Source of the DNA: Triticum aestivum | Taxonomy: Eukaryota; Streptophyta; Magnoliopsida; Poales; Poaceae | DNA length: 64,000 bases | NCBI RefSeq assembly: GCF_018294505.1 | Contig: NC_057796.1 | Coordinates: forward strand, 273,043,906-273,107,905 | Direction: 5' to 3' | In this document: piece by piece, positions 1 through 11,576 of the stretch | Position numbering within the stretch: the first letter of the stretch is position 1 | How the letters are laid out: each line of letters starts with the position of its first letter | Made by a program: the position numbers and the translations under genes | The notes under the pieces: generated by a model | Told to the model about the DNA's origin: nothing | Database searches by the model: none | Seen by the model: the letters and a program-made list of their open reading frames with translations, nothing else

Positions 1-177
1 AAATCTCCATTGATTTTCAGGTCATTCCGAGAACTTTTATTTCTGCACAAAAATAACACCATGGCAATTCTGCTGAAAACAACGTCAATCCGGGTTAGTT
101 CCATTCAAATCATGCAAGTTAGAGTTCAAAACAAGGGCAAAAGTGCTTGGAAAAGTAGATACGACAGAGACGTATCA
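1..177 (-). repeat. Partial 3' LTR of element B
   Basis: This matches the right-hand end of the LTR at 11577-12968 with a few substitutions and ends at the same CGTATCA boundary. The polypurine tract lies just outside, at about 178-190 (minus-strand AAGCTTGGGGGAG). Only about the first 177 bases of the LTR, in element orientation, are in the window. Confidence 0.85.
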
Positions 178-1544
178 ACTCCCCCAAGCTTAAACCTTTG
201 CTTGTCCTCAAGAAATTCAGTTGATAAACTGAAAGTGATAAAGAAAAACTTTTACAAACTCTGTTTGCTCTTGTTGTTGTAAATATGTAAAGCCAGCATT
301 CAAGTTTTCAGCAAAGATTATGAACTAACCACATTCACAATAACACTTAGGTCTCATGTTTACTCACATCAATGGCATAATCCGCTAACGAGCAATAATA
401 ATAAATCTCGGATGACAACACTTTCTCAAAACAATCATAATATGATATAACAAGATGGTATCTCGCTAGCCCTTTTTGAGACCGCAAAACATAAATGCAG
501 AGCACCTTTAAAGATTAAGGACTGACTAGACATTGTAATTCATGGTAAAAGAGATCCAGTCATCATCATACCCAATATAAACTAACAATGATACATGCAA
601 ATGACAGCAGTGCTCTCCAACTGGTGCTTTTAATAAGAGGGTGATGACTCAACATAAAAGTAAATAGATAGGCCCTTCGCAGAGGGAAGCAGGGATTTGT
701 AGAGGTGCCAGACCTCGGTTTTGAAATAGAGATAAATAATATTTTGAGCGATATACTTTCATTGTCAACATAACAACCAAGAGATGGCGATGTCTTCCAT
801 GCTACACACATTATAGGCGGTTCCTAAACAGAATGGTAAAGTTTATACTCCCCCTCCACCAACAAGCATCAATCCATGGCTTGCTCGAAACAACGAGTGC
901 CTCCAACTAACAACAGGTCGAGGGGGGAGTTTTGTTTGCAATTATTTTTTATTTGAATTGCTAAAAGCATGGGACTGGGCATCCCGGTGACCAGCCATTT
1001 TCTCGTGAGTGAGGAGCGGAGTCCACTCCTCTTGAGAATAACCCGCCTACCATGGAAGATACAGACAACCCTAGTTGATACATGAGCTATTCGAGCATAC
1101 AAAATAGAATTTCATTTGAAGGTTTAGAGTTTGGCACATACAAATTTACTTGGAACGGCAGGTAGATACCGCATATAGGAAGGTATGGTGGACTCATATG
1201 TAATAACTTTGGGGTTTAAGGGATTGGATGCACAAGCAGTATTCCCGCTTAGTACAAGTGAAGGCTAGCAAAAGACTGGGAAGCAACCAACTAGAGAGCG
1301 ACAACAGTCATCAACATGCATTAAAATTAATTTACACTGGATGCAAGCATGAGTAGGATATAATCCACCATGAACATAAATATCGTGAGGCTATGTTGAT
1401 TTTGTTTCAACTGCATGTGTAAACATGTGCCAAGTCAAGTCACTTAAATCATTCAAAGGAGGATACCACCCCACTATACCACATCACAACCATTTTAATA
1501 GCATGTTGGCACGCAAGGTAAACCATTATAAACTCAAAGCTAAT
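178..1544 (-). other. 3' non-coding interior of element B
   Basis: No supported gene. It begins with the polypurine tract, preceded in element orientation by a CTTGAGGACAAGCA motif that resembles the CTCGAGGACGAGCA motif in the same place in elements A and F. Short open frames here have no recognisable domain. The stretch ends at the CTAAT target site where element A inserted (1540-1544). Confidence 0.6.
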
Positions 1545-3059
1545 TGATCACCCACAAGTATAGGGGATCAATTGTAGCCTCTTTCGATAAGTAAGAGTGT
1601 CGAACCCAACGAGGAGCTAAAGGTAGAACAAATATTCCCTCAAGTTCTATCGACCACCGATACAACTCTACGCACGCTTGACGTTCGCTTTACCTAGAAC
1701 AAGTGAAACTAGAAGTACTTTGTAGGAGTTTTCGGATAGGTTTGCAAGGTAATAAAGAGCAAGTAAATAAAAGCTAGGGGCTGTTGTAAGTAAAGAAGCA
1801 ATAAAGTAAATATAGCGAGTGTGGAAAAGTGGTGGTAGGAGTTGCGAAATTGTCCCTAAGCAATTGACTACGTTACTAGACCGATAGCAAGTATTATGCG
1901 GGAGAGGCCACTGCTAGCATGTCATCCCTGACTTGGAATTCTATGCACTTATGATTGGAACTATTAGCAAGCATCCGCAACTACTAACGTTCATTAAGGC
2001 AAAACCCAACCATAGCATTAAGATATATTGGTCCCCCTTCAATCCCGTATGCATCAATTTCTATGCTAGGTTGAAGCTTCTGTCACTCTTGCCCTCCAAT
2101 ACATAGTCCTATCAACATACAACTAACCCTATGGTGTGATCCACGCGCGCGCTCATATGATGGGCACCAAAGGACAGCGACATAACCACAAGCAAATTAA
2201 ATCAATCATAGCAATTCATCAACCACCGATAGGACAACGAAAATCTACTCAGACGTCATAGGATGGCAACACATCATTGGATAATAATATGAAGCATAAA
2301 GCACCATGTTCAAGTAGAGGGTACAGCGGGTTGCGGGAGAGTGGACCGCGGTAGATAGAGGGGGGAAGCTGATGGAGATGTTGGTGAAGATGGCGGAGGT
2401 GTTGCTGTAGATCGCGGTGATGATGATGGCACCCAGCGGCGTTCCGGCGCCACCGGAAGCGAGGGGGAGAGAGCCCCCCTCCTTCTTCTTCTTCCTTGAC
2501 CTTCTCCCGAGGTGGGAGAAGGGTTTCCCCTCTGGTCCATGGCCTCCATGGCGTGGGAGGGGCGAGAGCCCCTCCGAGATTGGATATGTCTCTCTGTCTC
2601 TCTCTGTTTCTGCGTTCTCCCCCGGCTCTGTTTCACCGTTTCGTGTATATATGGAGATCCGTACTCTGATTGCCTTGAAACCTTCGCCGTGATTTTTTTC
2701 CCGAAAATTAGCTTTCTTGCGGCGAAAGAAGAGCGTCAACCGCCTTACAGGTGGGTCACGAGGGTCAGGGGCGCGCCCCCTACCTCGTGCCCATTTCGGA
2801 CACTGGTTCACGTTGATTTTTCTTCCGGATTTTCCAAAAATTCCAAAAAGTATCTCCGTCCGTTTTTATCCCGTTTGGACTCCGTTTGATATGGATATTC
2901 TGCGAAACTGAAAACATGCAACAGACAGGAACTGGCACTGGGCACTGGATCAATATGTTAGTCCCAAAAATAGTATAAAAAGTTGCCAAAAACTATATGG
3001 AAGTTGTAGAATATTGGCATGGAACAATAAAAAATTATAGATACGACAGAGACGTATCA
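1545..3059 (-). repeat. 3' LTR of element A
   Basis: A 1515-bp LTR that starts TGATACGTCTCTGTCG on the minus strand and ends ...GTGGGTGATCA. It closely matches 7594-9126, which is slightly longer mainly because of a GC-rich insertion near 8830. A TATA-like run lies at 2646-2652. A palindromic CACGAGG...CCTCGTG module lies upstream of it in element orientation, at 2757-2789. Confidence 0.9.
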
Positions 3060-6000
3060 GCATCCCCAAGCTTAATTCCTGCTCGTCCTCGAGTAGGTAA
3101 ATGATAAAAAAGATAATTTTTGATGTGGAATGCTACCTAGCATAATCTTGATCATATGTCTAATCATGGCATGAATATTAAGACACGAGTGATTCAAAGC
3201 AATAATCTATCATTTGATATAAAAACAATAATACTTAAAGCATACCAATAAAGCAATCATGTCTTTTCAAAATAACAAGGCCAAAGAAAGTTATCCCTAC
3301 AAAATCATATAGTCTGGCTATGCTCCATCTTCACCACACAAAATATTCACATCATGCACAACCCCGATGACAAGCCAAGCAATTGTTTCATACTTTTGAC
3401 GTTCTCAAACCTTTTCAACTTTCACGCAATACATGAGCGTGAGACATGGACATAGCACTATAGGTGGAATAGAATATGATGGTGGGGGTTATGTGGAGAA
3501 GACAAAAAGGAGAAAGTCTCACTAGGCGTATCAACGGGCTATGGAGATGCCCATTAATAGATATCAATGTGAGGAGTAGGGATTGCCATGCAACGGATGC
3601 ACTAAGAGCTATAAGTGTATGAAAGCTCAAACTGAAAACTAAGTGGGTGTGCATCCAACTTGCTTGCTCATGAAGACCTCGGGCGTTTGAGGAAGCCCAT
3701 CATCGGAATATACAAGCCAAGTTCTATAATGAAAATTCCCACTAGTATATGGAAGTGAAAACATAGGATACTCTCTCTGTAAAGAACATGGTGCTACTCT
3801 GAAGCACAAGTGTGGTAAAAGGATAGTAACATTGCCCCTTCTCTCTTTTTCTCTCATTTTTTTGTTTTCTTTTTTCTCTCTTTTTTTGTTGGGCTTCTTT
3901 GGCCTATTTTTTTATTTGGGCTTCTTTGGCCTCTTTTATTTTTTTTGTAAAGTCCGGAGTCTCATCCCGACTTGTGGGGGAATCATAGTCTCCATCATCC
4001 TTTCCTCACTGGGGCAATGCTCTAATAATGATGATCATCACACTTTTATTTACTTACAACTCAATATTACAACTCGATATCTAGAACAAAGATATGACTC
4101 TATATGAATGCCTCCGGCGGTGTACCGGGATGTGCAATGATCTAGCGTAGCAATGACATCAAAAAAACGGACAAGCCATGAAAACATCATGCTAGCTATC
4201 TTACGATCATGCAAAGAAATATGACAATAAATGCTCAAGTCATGTATATGGTGATGATGGAAGTTGCATGGCAATATATCTCGGAATGGCTATGGAAATG
4301 CCATGATAGGTAGGTATGGTGGCTGTTTTGAGGAAGATATAAGGAGATTTATGTGTGATAGAGCATATCGTATCACGGGGTTTGGATGCACCGACGAAGT
4401 TTGCACCAACTCTCGAGGTGAGAAAGGGCAATGCACGGTACCGAAGAGGCTAGCAATGATGGAAGGGTGAGAGTGCGTATAATCCATGGACTCAACATTA
4501 GTCATAAAGAACTCACATACTTATTGCAAAAATCTATTAGTCATCGAAACAAAGTACTACGCGCATGCTCCTAGGGGGATAGATCGGTAGGAAAAGACCA
4601 TCGCTCGTCCCCGGCCGCCACTCATAAGGAAGACAATCAATAAATAAATCATGCTCCGACTTCATCACATAACGGTTCACCATACGTGCATGCTACGGGA
4701 ATCACAAACCTCAACACAAGTATTTCTACGATCCACAACTACTCACTAGCATGACTCTAATATCACCATCTTTATATCGCAAAACTATTGCAAGGAATCA
4801 AACATATCATATTCAGTGATCTACAAGTTTTATGTAGGATTTTATGACTAACCATGTGAATGACCAGTTCATGTCATCTCTCTAAATAGATATAAGTGAA
4901 GCAAGAGAGTTTAATTCTTTCTACAAAAGATGTGCCCACGCTCTAACAGATATAAGTGAAGCAAAAGAGCATTCTACAAATGGCGGTTGTCTATGTAAGG
5001 AGAAACAGGCAATCCAAACTTCAAATGATATAAGTGAAGCACATGAAGCATTCTATAAAGCCATACTCAAAAGATATAAGTGAAGTGCATAGAGCATTCT
5101 ATAAATCAACCAAGGACCATCTCATACCAGCATGGTGCATAAAACAAAAATGAAAACTAAATGCAAAAGACGCTCCAAGATTTGCACATATCACATGAAT
5201 GAAACGAATCCAAGAACATACCGATATTTGTTGAAGAAAGAGGGGATGCCTTCTGGGGCATCCCGAAGCTTAGACGCTTGAGTCTCCTTGAATATTTACT
5301 TGGGGTGCCTTGGGCATCCCCAAGCTTGAGCTCTTGTCTCTCCTTCTTCTCCTCACATCGAGACATCCTCGATCATCGAACACTTCATCCACACAAAACT
5401 TCAACAGAAAACTCGGTAAGATCCGTTAGTATAATAAAGCAAATCACTACTCTAAGTACTGTTGCAAACCAATTCATATTTTTTTTTGCATTGTGTCTAC
5501 TGTAGTATAACTTTTTCATGGCTTAATCCACTGATATAAATTGATAGTTTCATCAAAACAAGCAAACTATGCATCAAAAACAGAATCTGTCACAAACAAA
5601 ACAGTCTGTAGCAATCTGAACATTCACCATACTTCTGATACTTGAAAAATTCTGCCAAATTTGGAAAAATAAACAATTTGTACAGCAAGACAGTGCAAAA
5701 AGAATCAGAACCATTTGACGTTCCATTAAAAAACTAAAAATCGCGCACTACAGCCAAAGTTTCTGTCCTGCACCGTACAAACCAACAAGCATTGTAAACA
5801 TCCTAAAGGCAAATCTTGGCACATTATTTTTATAATACAATGGAATTGTACAAGGGGATAATTATTTTTGTTGAAAAGTTTCTGTAATCAAGATTCACAA
5901 AGTTTCCGTGAGCATGAACAAAGTTCAAGGACGTCCCCCACTTTCACAATGCTCGTCTATTTCACTTTCACTTTTCTTTTTGAAAAAGTTTTGGGTTCCC

Positions 6001-6171
6001 CTCTTTATTTTTGTTGTTTTTAAACTATAAGAAAGCACTCAACAGAAATAAATGACTCTCTAAAACTTCCGGGTTGTCTCCCTGGCAGCGCTTTCTTTAA
6101 AGCCATTAAGCTAGGCATATAGTGCTCAAGTAGTGAATCCACCCGGATCCCAAGGTATATCAAAGCCAATT
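3060..6171 (-). other. Long 3' non-coding region of element A
   Basis: About 3.1 kb between the ORF and the 3' LTR with no supported gene. It is homologous, in inverse orientation on the window, to 42504-45364 of element F. Landmarks shared by both are the polypurine tract (minus strand AGCTTGGGGATGC, about 3060-3075), a CTCGAGGACGAGCAGG motif, a TCCCGGTACACCGCCGGAGG block (about 4110-4130), at least four copies of a GCTTCACTTATATC motif (about 4870-5095) and an AGCGCT-N4-GGGAG-R-CAACCC motif (6071-6092). The short open frames inside are probably chance. Confidence 0.7.
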
Positions 6172-7323
6172 TTAATTAGCAATGATTTGGCATTTGGTAG
6201 TGAGCACAAAGTAACATATATCAAGTGATAACGAAGTCTTAACTCTCTTCCTATGCATCGGCATGTCATAAAAGAACAATTCATGCACACAAAGTAAAGG
6301 CCAATGCATAGTATAAACAGTTTCTTGCAATTTCATCGTGTGGGAAACATAGAGAGGTAGGGATATAGTTCCTCTCTCATAATAATTGCAAGTAGGAGCA
6401 GCAAGCACATGCATATTATATTCATCAAAATCATCATGTGCAACGGTAAAAGGCAACCCATCAATATAATCCTTAATAAAAGCAAACTTCTCCGATATAG
6501 TGTAGTTGGGAGAATTCAAAAAGATAATAGGACTGTCATGCGTGGGTGCAATAGCAACTATTTCATTCATAACATAAGGAACTATAGCAAGTTCATCTCC
6601 ATAAGCATAATTCATATTGGCATCTTGGCCACAAGCATAGCAAGCATCATCCAAAAGGGAAATTTCAAAAGAATTCAAGGGATCATAGCAATCATCATAG
6701 CAATCATCCTTCGGTAAGCACGAAGGGAAATTAAACAATGTATGAGTTGGAGGGTAACTCTCATTAGAAGGTGGGCACGGGTGATCAATCCGCTCTTCCT
6801 CCTTTTGTTCTTCGCTCTCCTCCTCATCTTTTTCATCCAATGAGCTCACAGTTTCATCGACTTCTTCTTCCATAGACTCCTGCAAAATATTAGTCTCTTC
6901 TTGGACAGCGGAGACTTTCTCAATAAGTGCATTAATATCGTAATTGTATTCATAATTATCATAACAATATTTAAGGATAGCTAATTTTTTAGGTCTATAA
7001 GCAGCATCATCAAAATCTTCAAACTCTTTAAACATAGATTCAATTTCATAAGCACCCATAAAAGCAACAAATTCTTCTATTCGCTCCACATCATAATAAT
7101 CATATATACCATTAGCATAAGAAGCTAAGGTTTTATTATCATTAAATTTGCATGAAAAGGGAAGGTGTGGAGCCTTCATCCTAGAGCAACAAGTATAATC
7201 ATAACTCAAGCATAGTTGTCTAGCATACCACTTCAATATATGAATTTGATCCCATAATAGTTTCCCTTTTTGTGTCAAGCGATAATCCCTAAAGTATTCA
7301 CATTGATCCAACGTTACTTCCAT
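6172..7323 (-). CDS. Orphan acidic protein of element A, function unknown
   Basis: A 383-residue open frame without a recognisable gag, protease, RT or integrase motif. The N-terminal half is aromatic and charged. A Glu/Asp-rich stretch lies near residues 145-185, followed by a Cys/Asp/Tyr-rich segment near 205-235 (DDCYDDCYDP, then ACYACGQD). The C-terminal part is more hydrophobic, with scattered Cys and His. I see no signal peptide or clear membrane span. The frame probably continues upstream into the short ORF at 7323-7469: the reading passes from ...HSTM into MEVTLDQ if a 5-base insertion is allowed for. It occupies the position where gag would be, so it may have replaced gag; that is inference. 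Confidence 0.6.
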   Translation of the reverse strand: MEVTLDQCEYFRDYRLTQKGKLLWDQIHILKWYARQLCLSYDYTCCSRMKAPHLPFSCKFNDNKTLASYANGIYDYYDVERIEEFVAFMGAYEIESMFKEFEDFDDAAYRPKKLAILKYCYDNYEYNYDINALIEKVSAVQEETNILQESMEEEVDETVSSLDEKDEEESEEQKEEERIDHPCPPSNESYPPTHTLFNFPSCLPKDDCYDDCYDPLNSFEISLLDDACYACGQDANMNYAYGDELAIVPYVMNEIVAIAPTHDSPIIFLNSPNYTISEKFAFIKDYIDGLPFTVAHDDFDEYNMHVLAAPTCNYYERGTISLPLYVSHTMKLQETVYTMHWPLLCVHELFFYDMPMHRKRVKTSLSLDICYFVLTTKCQIIAN

Positions 7324-7469
7324 TACATAGTTGAATGGGTTTTCTCAGGATTATCAAAGTAGTACATAATATCTTTGACATAACCAGCATCGAGGGTTTT
7401 AGGAGGTTCCCCATCTCCATGAGTAGCAAGTACACCTAATTTTTTTGGTATTTCGTGTTCCATATCCAT
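7323..7469 (-). pseudogene. N-terminal exon-like ORF of the element A orphan protein, frame-broken
   Basis: A 48-codon frame starting ATGGATATGGAACAC on the minus strand, about 95 nt downstream of the primer-binding site. It ends at a TAA created where ACTATG is followed by TAATGG. Removing five bases would join it directly to the 383-codon frame at 7323. It is therefore probably the true N-terminus of that protein, giving about 430 residues. This is inference; an intact relative would settle it. Confidence 0.55.
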
Positions 7470-7564
7470 AACTAAAGATAAAGAACAACTAAGAACAGCA
7501 AATAAAAATTACTTAGTGATAAATCCAACAAGCACACACGAGAATATTCACCCCACGCTATGAC

Positions 7565-7582
7565 TCCCCGGCAACGGCGCCA
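7565..7582 (-). promoter_or_regulatory. Primer-binding site of element A (tRNA-Asp type)
   Basis: The minus strand reads TGGCGCCGTTGCCGGGGA, complementary to the 3' end of plant tRNA-Asp including CCA. It lies 11 nt inside the 5' LTR boundary (7594). The same 11-nt spacing is seen in elements B and F. Confidence 0.85.
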
Positions 7583-7593
7583 GAAAAAGGTCT

Positions 7594-9126
7594 TGATAAC
7601 CCACAAGTATAGAAGATCAATTGTAGCCTCTTTCGATAAGTAAGAGTGTCGAACCCAACGAGGAGCTAAAGGTAGAACAAATATTCCCTCAAGTTCTATC
7701 GACCACCGATACAACTCTACGCACGCTTGACGTTCGCTTTACCTAGAACAAGTATGAAACTAGAAGTACTTTGTAGGAGTTTTTGGATAGGTTTGCAAGG
7801 TAATAAAGAGCAATTAAATAAAAGCTAGGGGTTGTTGTAAGTAAAGAAGCAATAAAGTAAATATAGCGAGTGTGGAAAAGTGGTGGTAGGAGTTGCGAAA
7901 TTGTCCCTAAGCAATTGACTACATTACTAGACCGATAGCAAGTATTATGTGGGAGAGGCCACTGCTAGCATGTCATCCCTGACTTGGAATTCTATGCACT
8001 TATGATTGGAACTATTAGCAAGCATCCGCAACTACTAACGTTCATTAAGGTAAAACCCAACCATAGCATTAAGATATATTGGTCCCCCTTCAATCCCGTA
8101 TGCATCAATTTCTATGCTAGGTTGAAGCTTCTGTCACTCTTGCCCTCCAATACATAGTCCTATCAACATACAACTAACCCTATGGTGTGATCCACACGCG
8201 CGCTCATATGATGGGCACCAAAGGACAGCAACATAACCACAAGCAAATTAAATCAATCATAGCAATTCATCAACCACCGATAGGACAACGAAAATCTACT
8301 CAGACATCATAGGATGGAAACACATCATTGGATAATAATATGAAGCATAAAGCACCATGTTCAAGTAGAGGGTACAGCGGGTTGCGGGAGAGTGGACCGG
8401 TGTAGATAGAGGGGGAAGCTGATGGAGATGTTGGTGAAGATGGCGGAGGTGTTGGTGTAGATCGCGGTGATGATGATGGCACCCGGCGGCGTTCCGGCGC
8501 CACCGGAAGCGAGGGGGAGAGAGCCCCCCTCCTTCTTCTTCTTCGTTGACCTTCTCCCTAGGTGGGAGAAGGGTTTCCCCTCTGGTACATGGCCTCCACG
8601 GCGTGGGAGGGGCGAGAGCCCCTCCGAGATTGGATATGTCTCTCTGTCTCTCTCTGTTTCTGCGTTCTCCCCCGGCTCTGTTTCACCGTTTCGTGTATAT
8701 ATGGAGATCCGTAACTCCGATTGCCCTGAAACCTTCGCCGTGATTTTTTTTCCTGAAAATTAGCTTTCTTGCGGTGAAAGAAGAGCGTCAACCGCCTTAC
8801 AGGTGGGTCACGAGGGTCAGGGGCGCGCCCTAGGGGGGGCGCCCCCCTACCTCGTGCCCACCTCGGACACTGGTTCGCGTTGATTTTTCTTCCAGATTTT
8901 CCAAAAATTCCAAAAAGTATATCCGTCCGTTTTTATCCCGTTTGGACTCTGTTTGATATGGATATTCTGCGAAACCAAAAACATGCAACAGACAGGAACT
9001 GGCACTGGGCACTGGATCAATATGTTAGTCCCAAAAATAGTATAAAAAGTTGCCAAAAAGTATATGGAAGTTGTAGAATATTGGCATGGAACAATCAAAA
9101 ATTATAGATACGACGGAGACGTATCA
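7594..9126 (-). repeat. 5' LTR of element A
   Basis: A 1533-bp LTR matching 1545-3059, with TG...CA termini in element orientation. It carries the TATA-like run near 8695-8702 and, upstream of it, the palindromic module at 8809-8856 with an added inverted GC block. It is directly followed by the CTAAT duplication at 9127-9131. Confidence 0.9.
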
Positions 9127-9267
9127 CTAATCAAGCATGGCATAAGTAACTATGATCTCTAATTGTCATTGCAAACATGCTTATTCATAATAAGCTGAAT
9201 CAGGAACGATGAACTCATCATATTTACAAAAACAAGAGAGGTCGAGTTCATACCAGCTTTTCTCATC

Positions 9268-11507
9268 TCAATCAATTCCACCCTTAAAAGTATAATTTGC
9301 AAGCATGCTGGAAATTTCACCTTCCGGTATCTTTCTTTTATTAGTAATAATATCTTTCATGTACTTAGCATAAGGATTTGTTTTAAGCACGTCAGTTAAA
9401 CGCATACGTAAGAAGATAGGTCTAATCATTTCAGCAAAGCGCTCAAAGTCCTCATCATCCTTTTTCTTGGATGGCTTCAGAGGAAAGGGCATGGGTTTCT
9501 GAACCCATGGTTCTCTTTCTTTACCATGTTTCCTAGCAACAAAGTCTCTCTTATCATAATGTTGATTCTTTGATTGTGGGTTATCAAGATCAACAACAGG
9601 TTCAATTTCTACATCATTATCATTACTAGGTTGAGCATCAACATGAACATCATTATTAGAATTATTACTGGGTTCATGTTCATCACCAGATTGTGTTTCA
9701 GCATCAGAGATAGATATATCATTAGGATCCTCAGGTTTATCAGGTTCACTAGAAGCATGCAAAGTCCTATCATTTTTCTTTTTCTTCTTTTTAGAAGGAC
9801 TAGGTGCATCTAAATTATTTCTCTGAGAATCTTGCTCGATTCTCTTAGGGTGGCCTTCAGGATACAAAGGTTCCTGAGTAATTCTACCAGTTCTAGTAGC
9901 CACTCTAACAACAAAGTCATTATTCTTACTATTCATTTCATTTAGCAAATCATTTTGAGCTTTAAGTACTTGTTCTACTTGAGTGGTAACCATAGAAGCA
10001 TGTTTACTAATGAGTTTAAGTTCACCTTTAACTCTAGACATATAATCACTCAAGCGTTCAATCATATAAGAATTTTGTTTCAATTGCCTACCAAAATAAG
10101 CATTGAAGTCTTCTTGCTTAATAATAAAATCATCAAACTCATCTAAGCACTGAGTAGCAAGTTTGGTGGAAGGGATTTCAGCTTTATCATATCTATAAAG
10201 AGAATTTACCTTTACTACCTGTGTCGGGTTATCAAGACTAATAGGTGATGAATGAATATCATTCAACAGGCGGTAAATTAAGACCATGTATTTCTTCAAT
10301 AGGAGGTAAATTCTTAACATCCTCGGCTTTAATACCTTTTTCTTTCATTGATTTCTTTGCCACTTGCATATCTTCAGGACTGAGATATAGAACACCCCTC
10401 TTCTTTGGAGTTGGTTTAGGAATAGGCTCAGGAGCTGGCTCGGGAATTGCCCAATTATTTTCATTTGTCAACATATTATTCAATAGAATTTCAGCTTCAT
10501 CCGGTGTTCTTTCCCTCAAGACAGAACCAGCACAACTATCCAGGTAATCTCTGGAAGCATCGGTTAGTCCATTATAAAAGATATCAAGCATTTCATTTTT
10601 CTTAAAAGGATGATCAGGCAAAGCATTAAGTAACTTGAGAAGCCTCCCCCAAGCTTGTGGGAGACTCTCTTCTTCAATTTGCACAAAGTTGTATATTTCC
10701 CTCAAAGCAGCTTGTTTCTTATGAGAGGGAAATATTTAGCAGAGAAGTAATAAATCATATCCTGGGGACTACACACACAACCAGGATCAAGAGAATTAAA
10801 CCATATCTTTGCATCACCGTTTAATGAGAACGGAAATATTTTAAGGATATAAAAGTAGCGAGATCTCTCATCATTAGTGAACAGGGTGGCAATATCATTT
10901 AATTTAGTAAGATGTGCCACAACAGTTTCAGATTCATAGCCATGAAAAGGATCAGATTCGACCAAAGTAATTATATCAGGATCAACAGAGAATTCACAAT
11001 CCTTATCGGTAACACAGATAGGTGAAGTTGCAAAAGCAGGGTCAGGTCTCATTCTATCATTAAGAGATTTCTGATTCCATTTAACTAATAACCTCTTGAG
11101 TTCATATCTATCTTTGCAAGCTAAAATAGCTGCAGAAGATTCTTTATCAAAAACATAACCCTCAGGAATAACAGGCATGTCTTCATCATCAATTTCATCA
11201 ATATAATCAGTTTCAATAATTTCTTTCTCTCTAGCCCTAGCAATTTGTTCATCAAGAAATTCACTAAGTGGCACAGTAGTATCAAGCATAGAAGTAGTTT
11301 CATCATAAGTATCCTGCATAGAGAAGTGGCATCATCAATAAAATGCAACATATCAGAATTAATAGCAGAAGCAGGTTTAGGTGTCGCAAGTTTACTCAAA
11401 ACAGAAGGAGAATCAAGTGCAGAGCTAGATGGCAGTTCCTTACCTCCCCTCATAGTTGAGGGATAGATCTTGTTTTTTCCATCTTTCAAGTTCTTCATAG
11501 CGATCAA
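9268..11507 (-). pseudogene. gag polyprotein of element B, three frameshifts
   Basis: Overlapping minus-strand frames (about 11320-11507, 10702-11319, 10259-10705, 9268-10320) read as one gag protein of roughly 720 residues. The retrotransposon-gag core is visible: a HLTKLNDIATLF stretch, then ILKIFPFSLNGDAKIWF, then SAKYFP near 10735, where one missing base breaks the frame before EIYNFVQ. Further frame breaks lie near 11320 and 10300. Downstream come a coiled-coil-like segment, a lysine run and an acidic Asn/Asp-rich region. The protein would form the virus-like particle. No protease or polymerase follows, so this is a gag-only element, now degenerate. Confidence 0.8.
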
Positions 11508-11547
11508 CAGATATAAATCCCAAGTGACTCAAAGAATAGAGCTATGC

Positions 11548-11565
11548 TCCCCGACAACAGCGCCA
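11548..11565 (-). promoter_or_regulatory. Degenerate tRNA-Asp primer-binding site of element B
   Basis: The minus strand reads TGGCGCTGTTGTCGGGGA, two C-to-T changes from the perfect site in A and F. It lies 11 nt from the 5' LTR edge at 11577. Both changes fall at CpG sites of the intact sequence, as expected from decay of methylated cytosine. Confidence 0.8.
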
Positions 11566-11576
11566 GAAAATAGTCT

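Larger units (their letters stand above)
1545..9126 (-). mobile_element. Element A: complete non-autonomous Gypsy-type element with an orphan ORF
   Basis: A full-length minus-strand LTR element nested in B. It has two LTRs (1545-3059 and 7594-9126), each TG...CA in element orientation, and a perfect 5-bp target duplication CTAAT at 1540-1544 and 9127-9131. The primer site matches the 3' end of plant tRNA-Asp. The 4.5-kb interior has one protein-coding region near the 5' end (6172-7469) and a long non-coding 3' region related to that of element F. No gag, protease, RT or integrase signature is visible in it. LTRs, primer site and 3' region place it with the Athila-type TGATACGTCTCC families. 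Confidence 0.9.

Noticed and set aside
2245..2889. Overlapping long open frames on both strands in the element A LTR (also 8300-8791)
   Set aside because: They lie in non-coding LTR sequence, recur in both LTR copies and come from GC-rich composition; no domain is readable.
7565..7582. tRNA-like match to tRNA-Asp
   Set aside because: Only the 18-nt 3' end complement is present, next to an LTR, so it is a primer site and not a tRNA gene.
9574..9813. Plus-strand Ile/Arg-rich frame opposite the gag of B (also 6409-6717)
   Set aside because: Shadow frames on the non-coding strand of an Asn/Asp-rich region.
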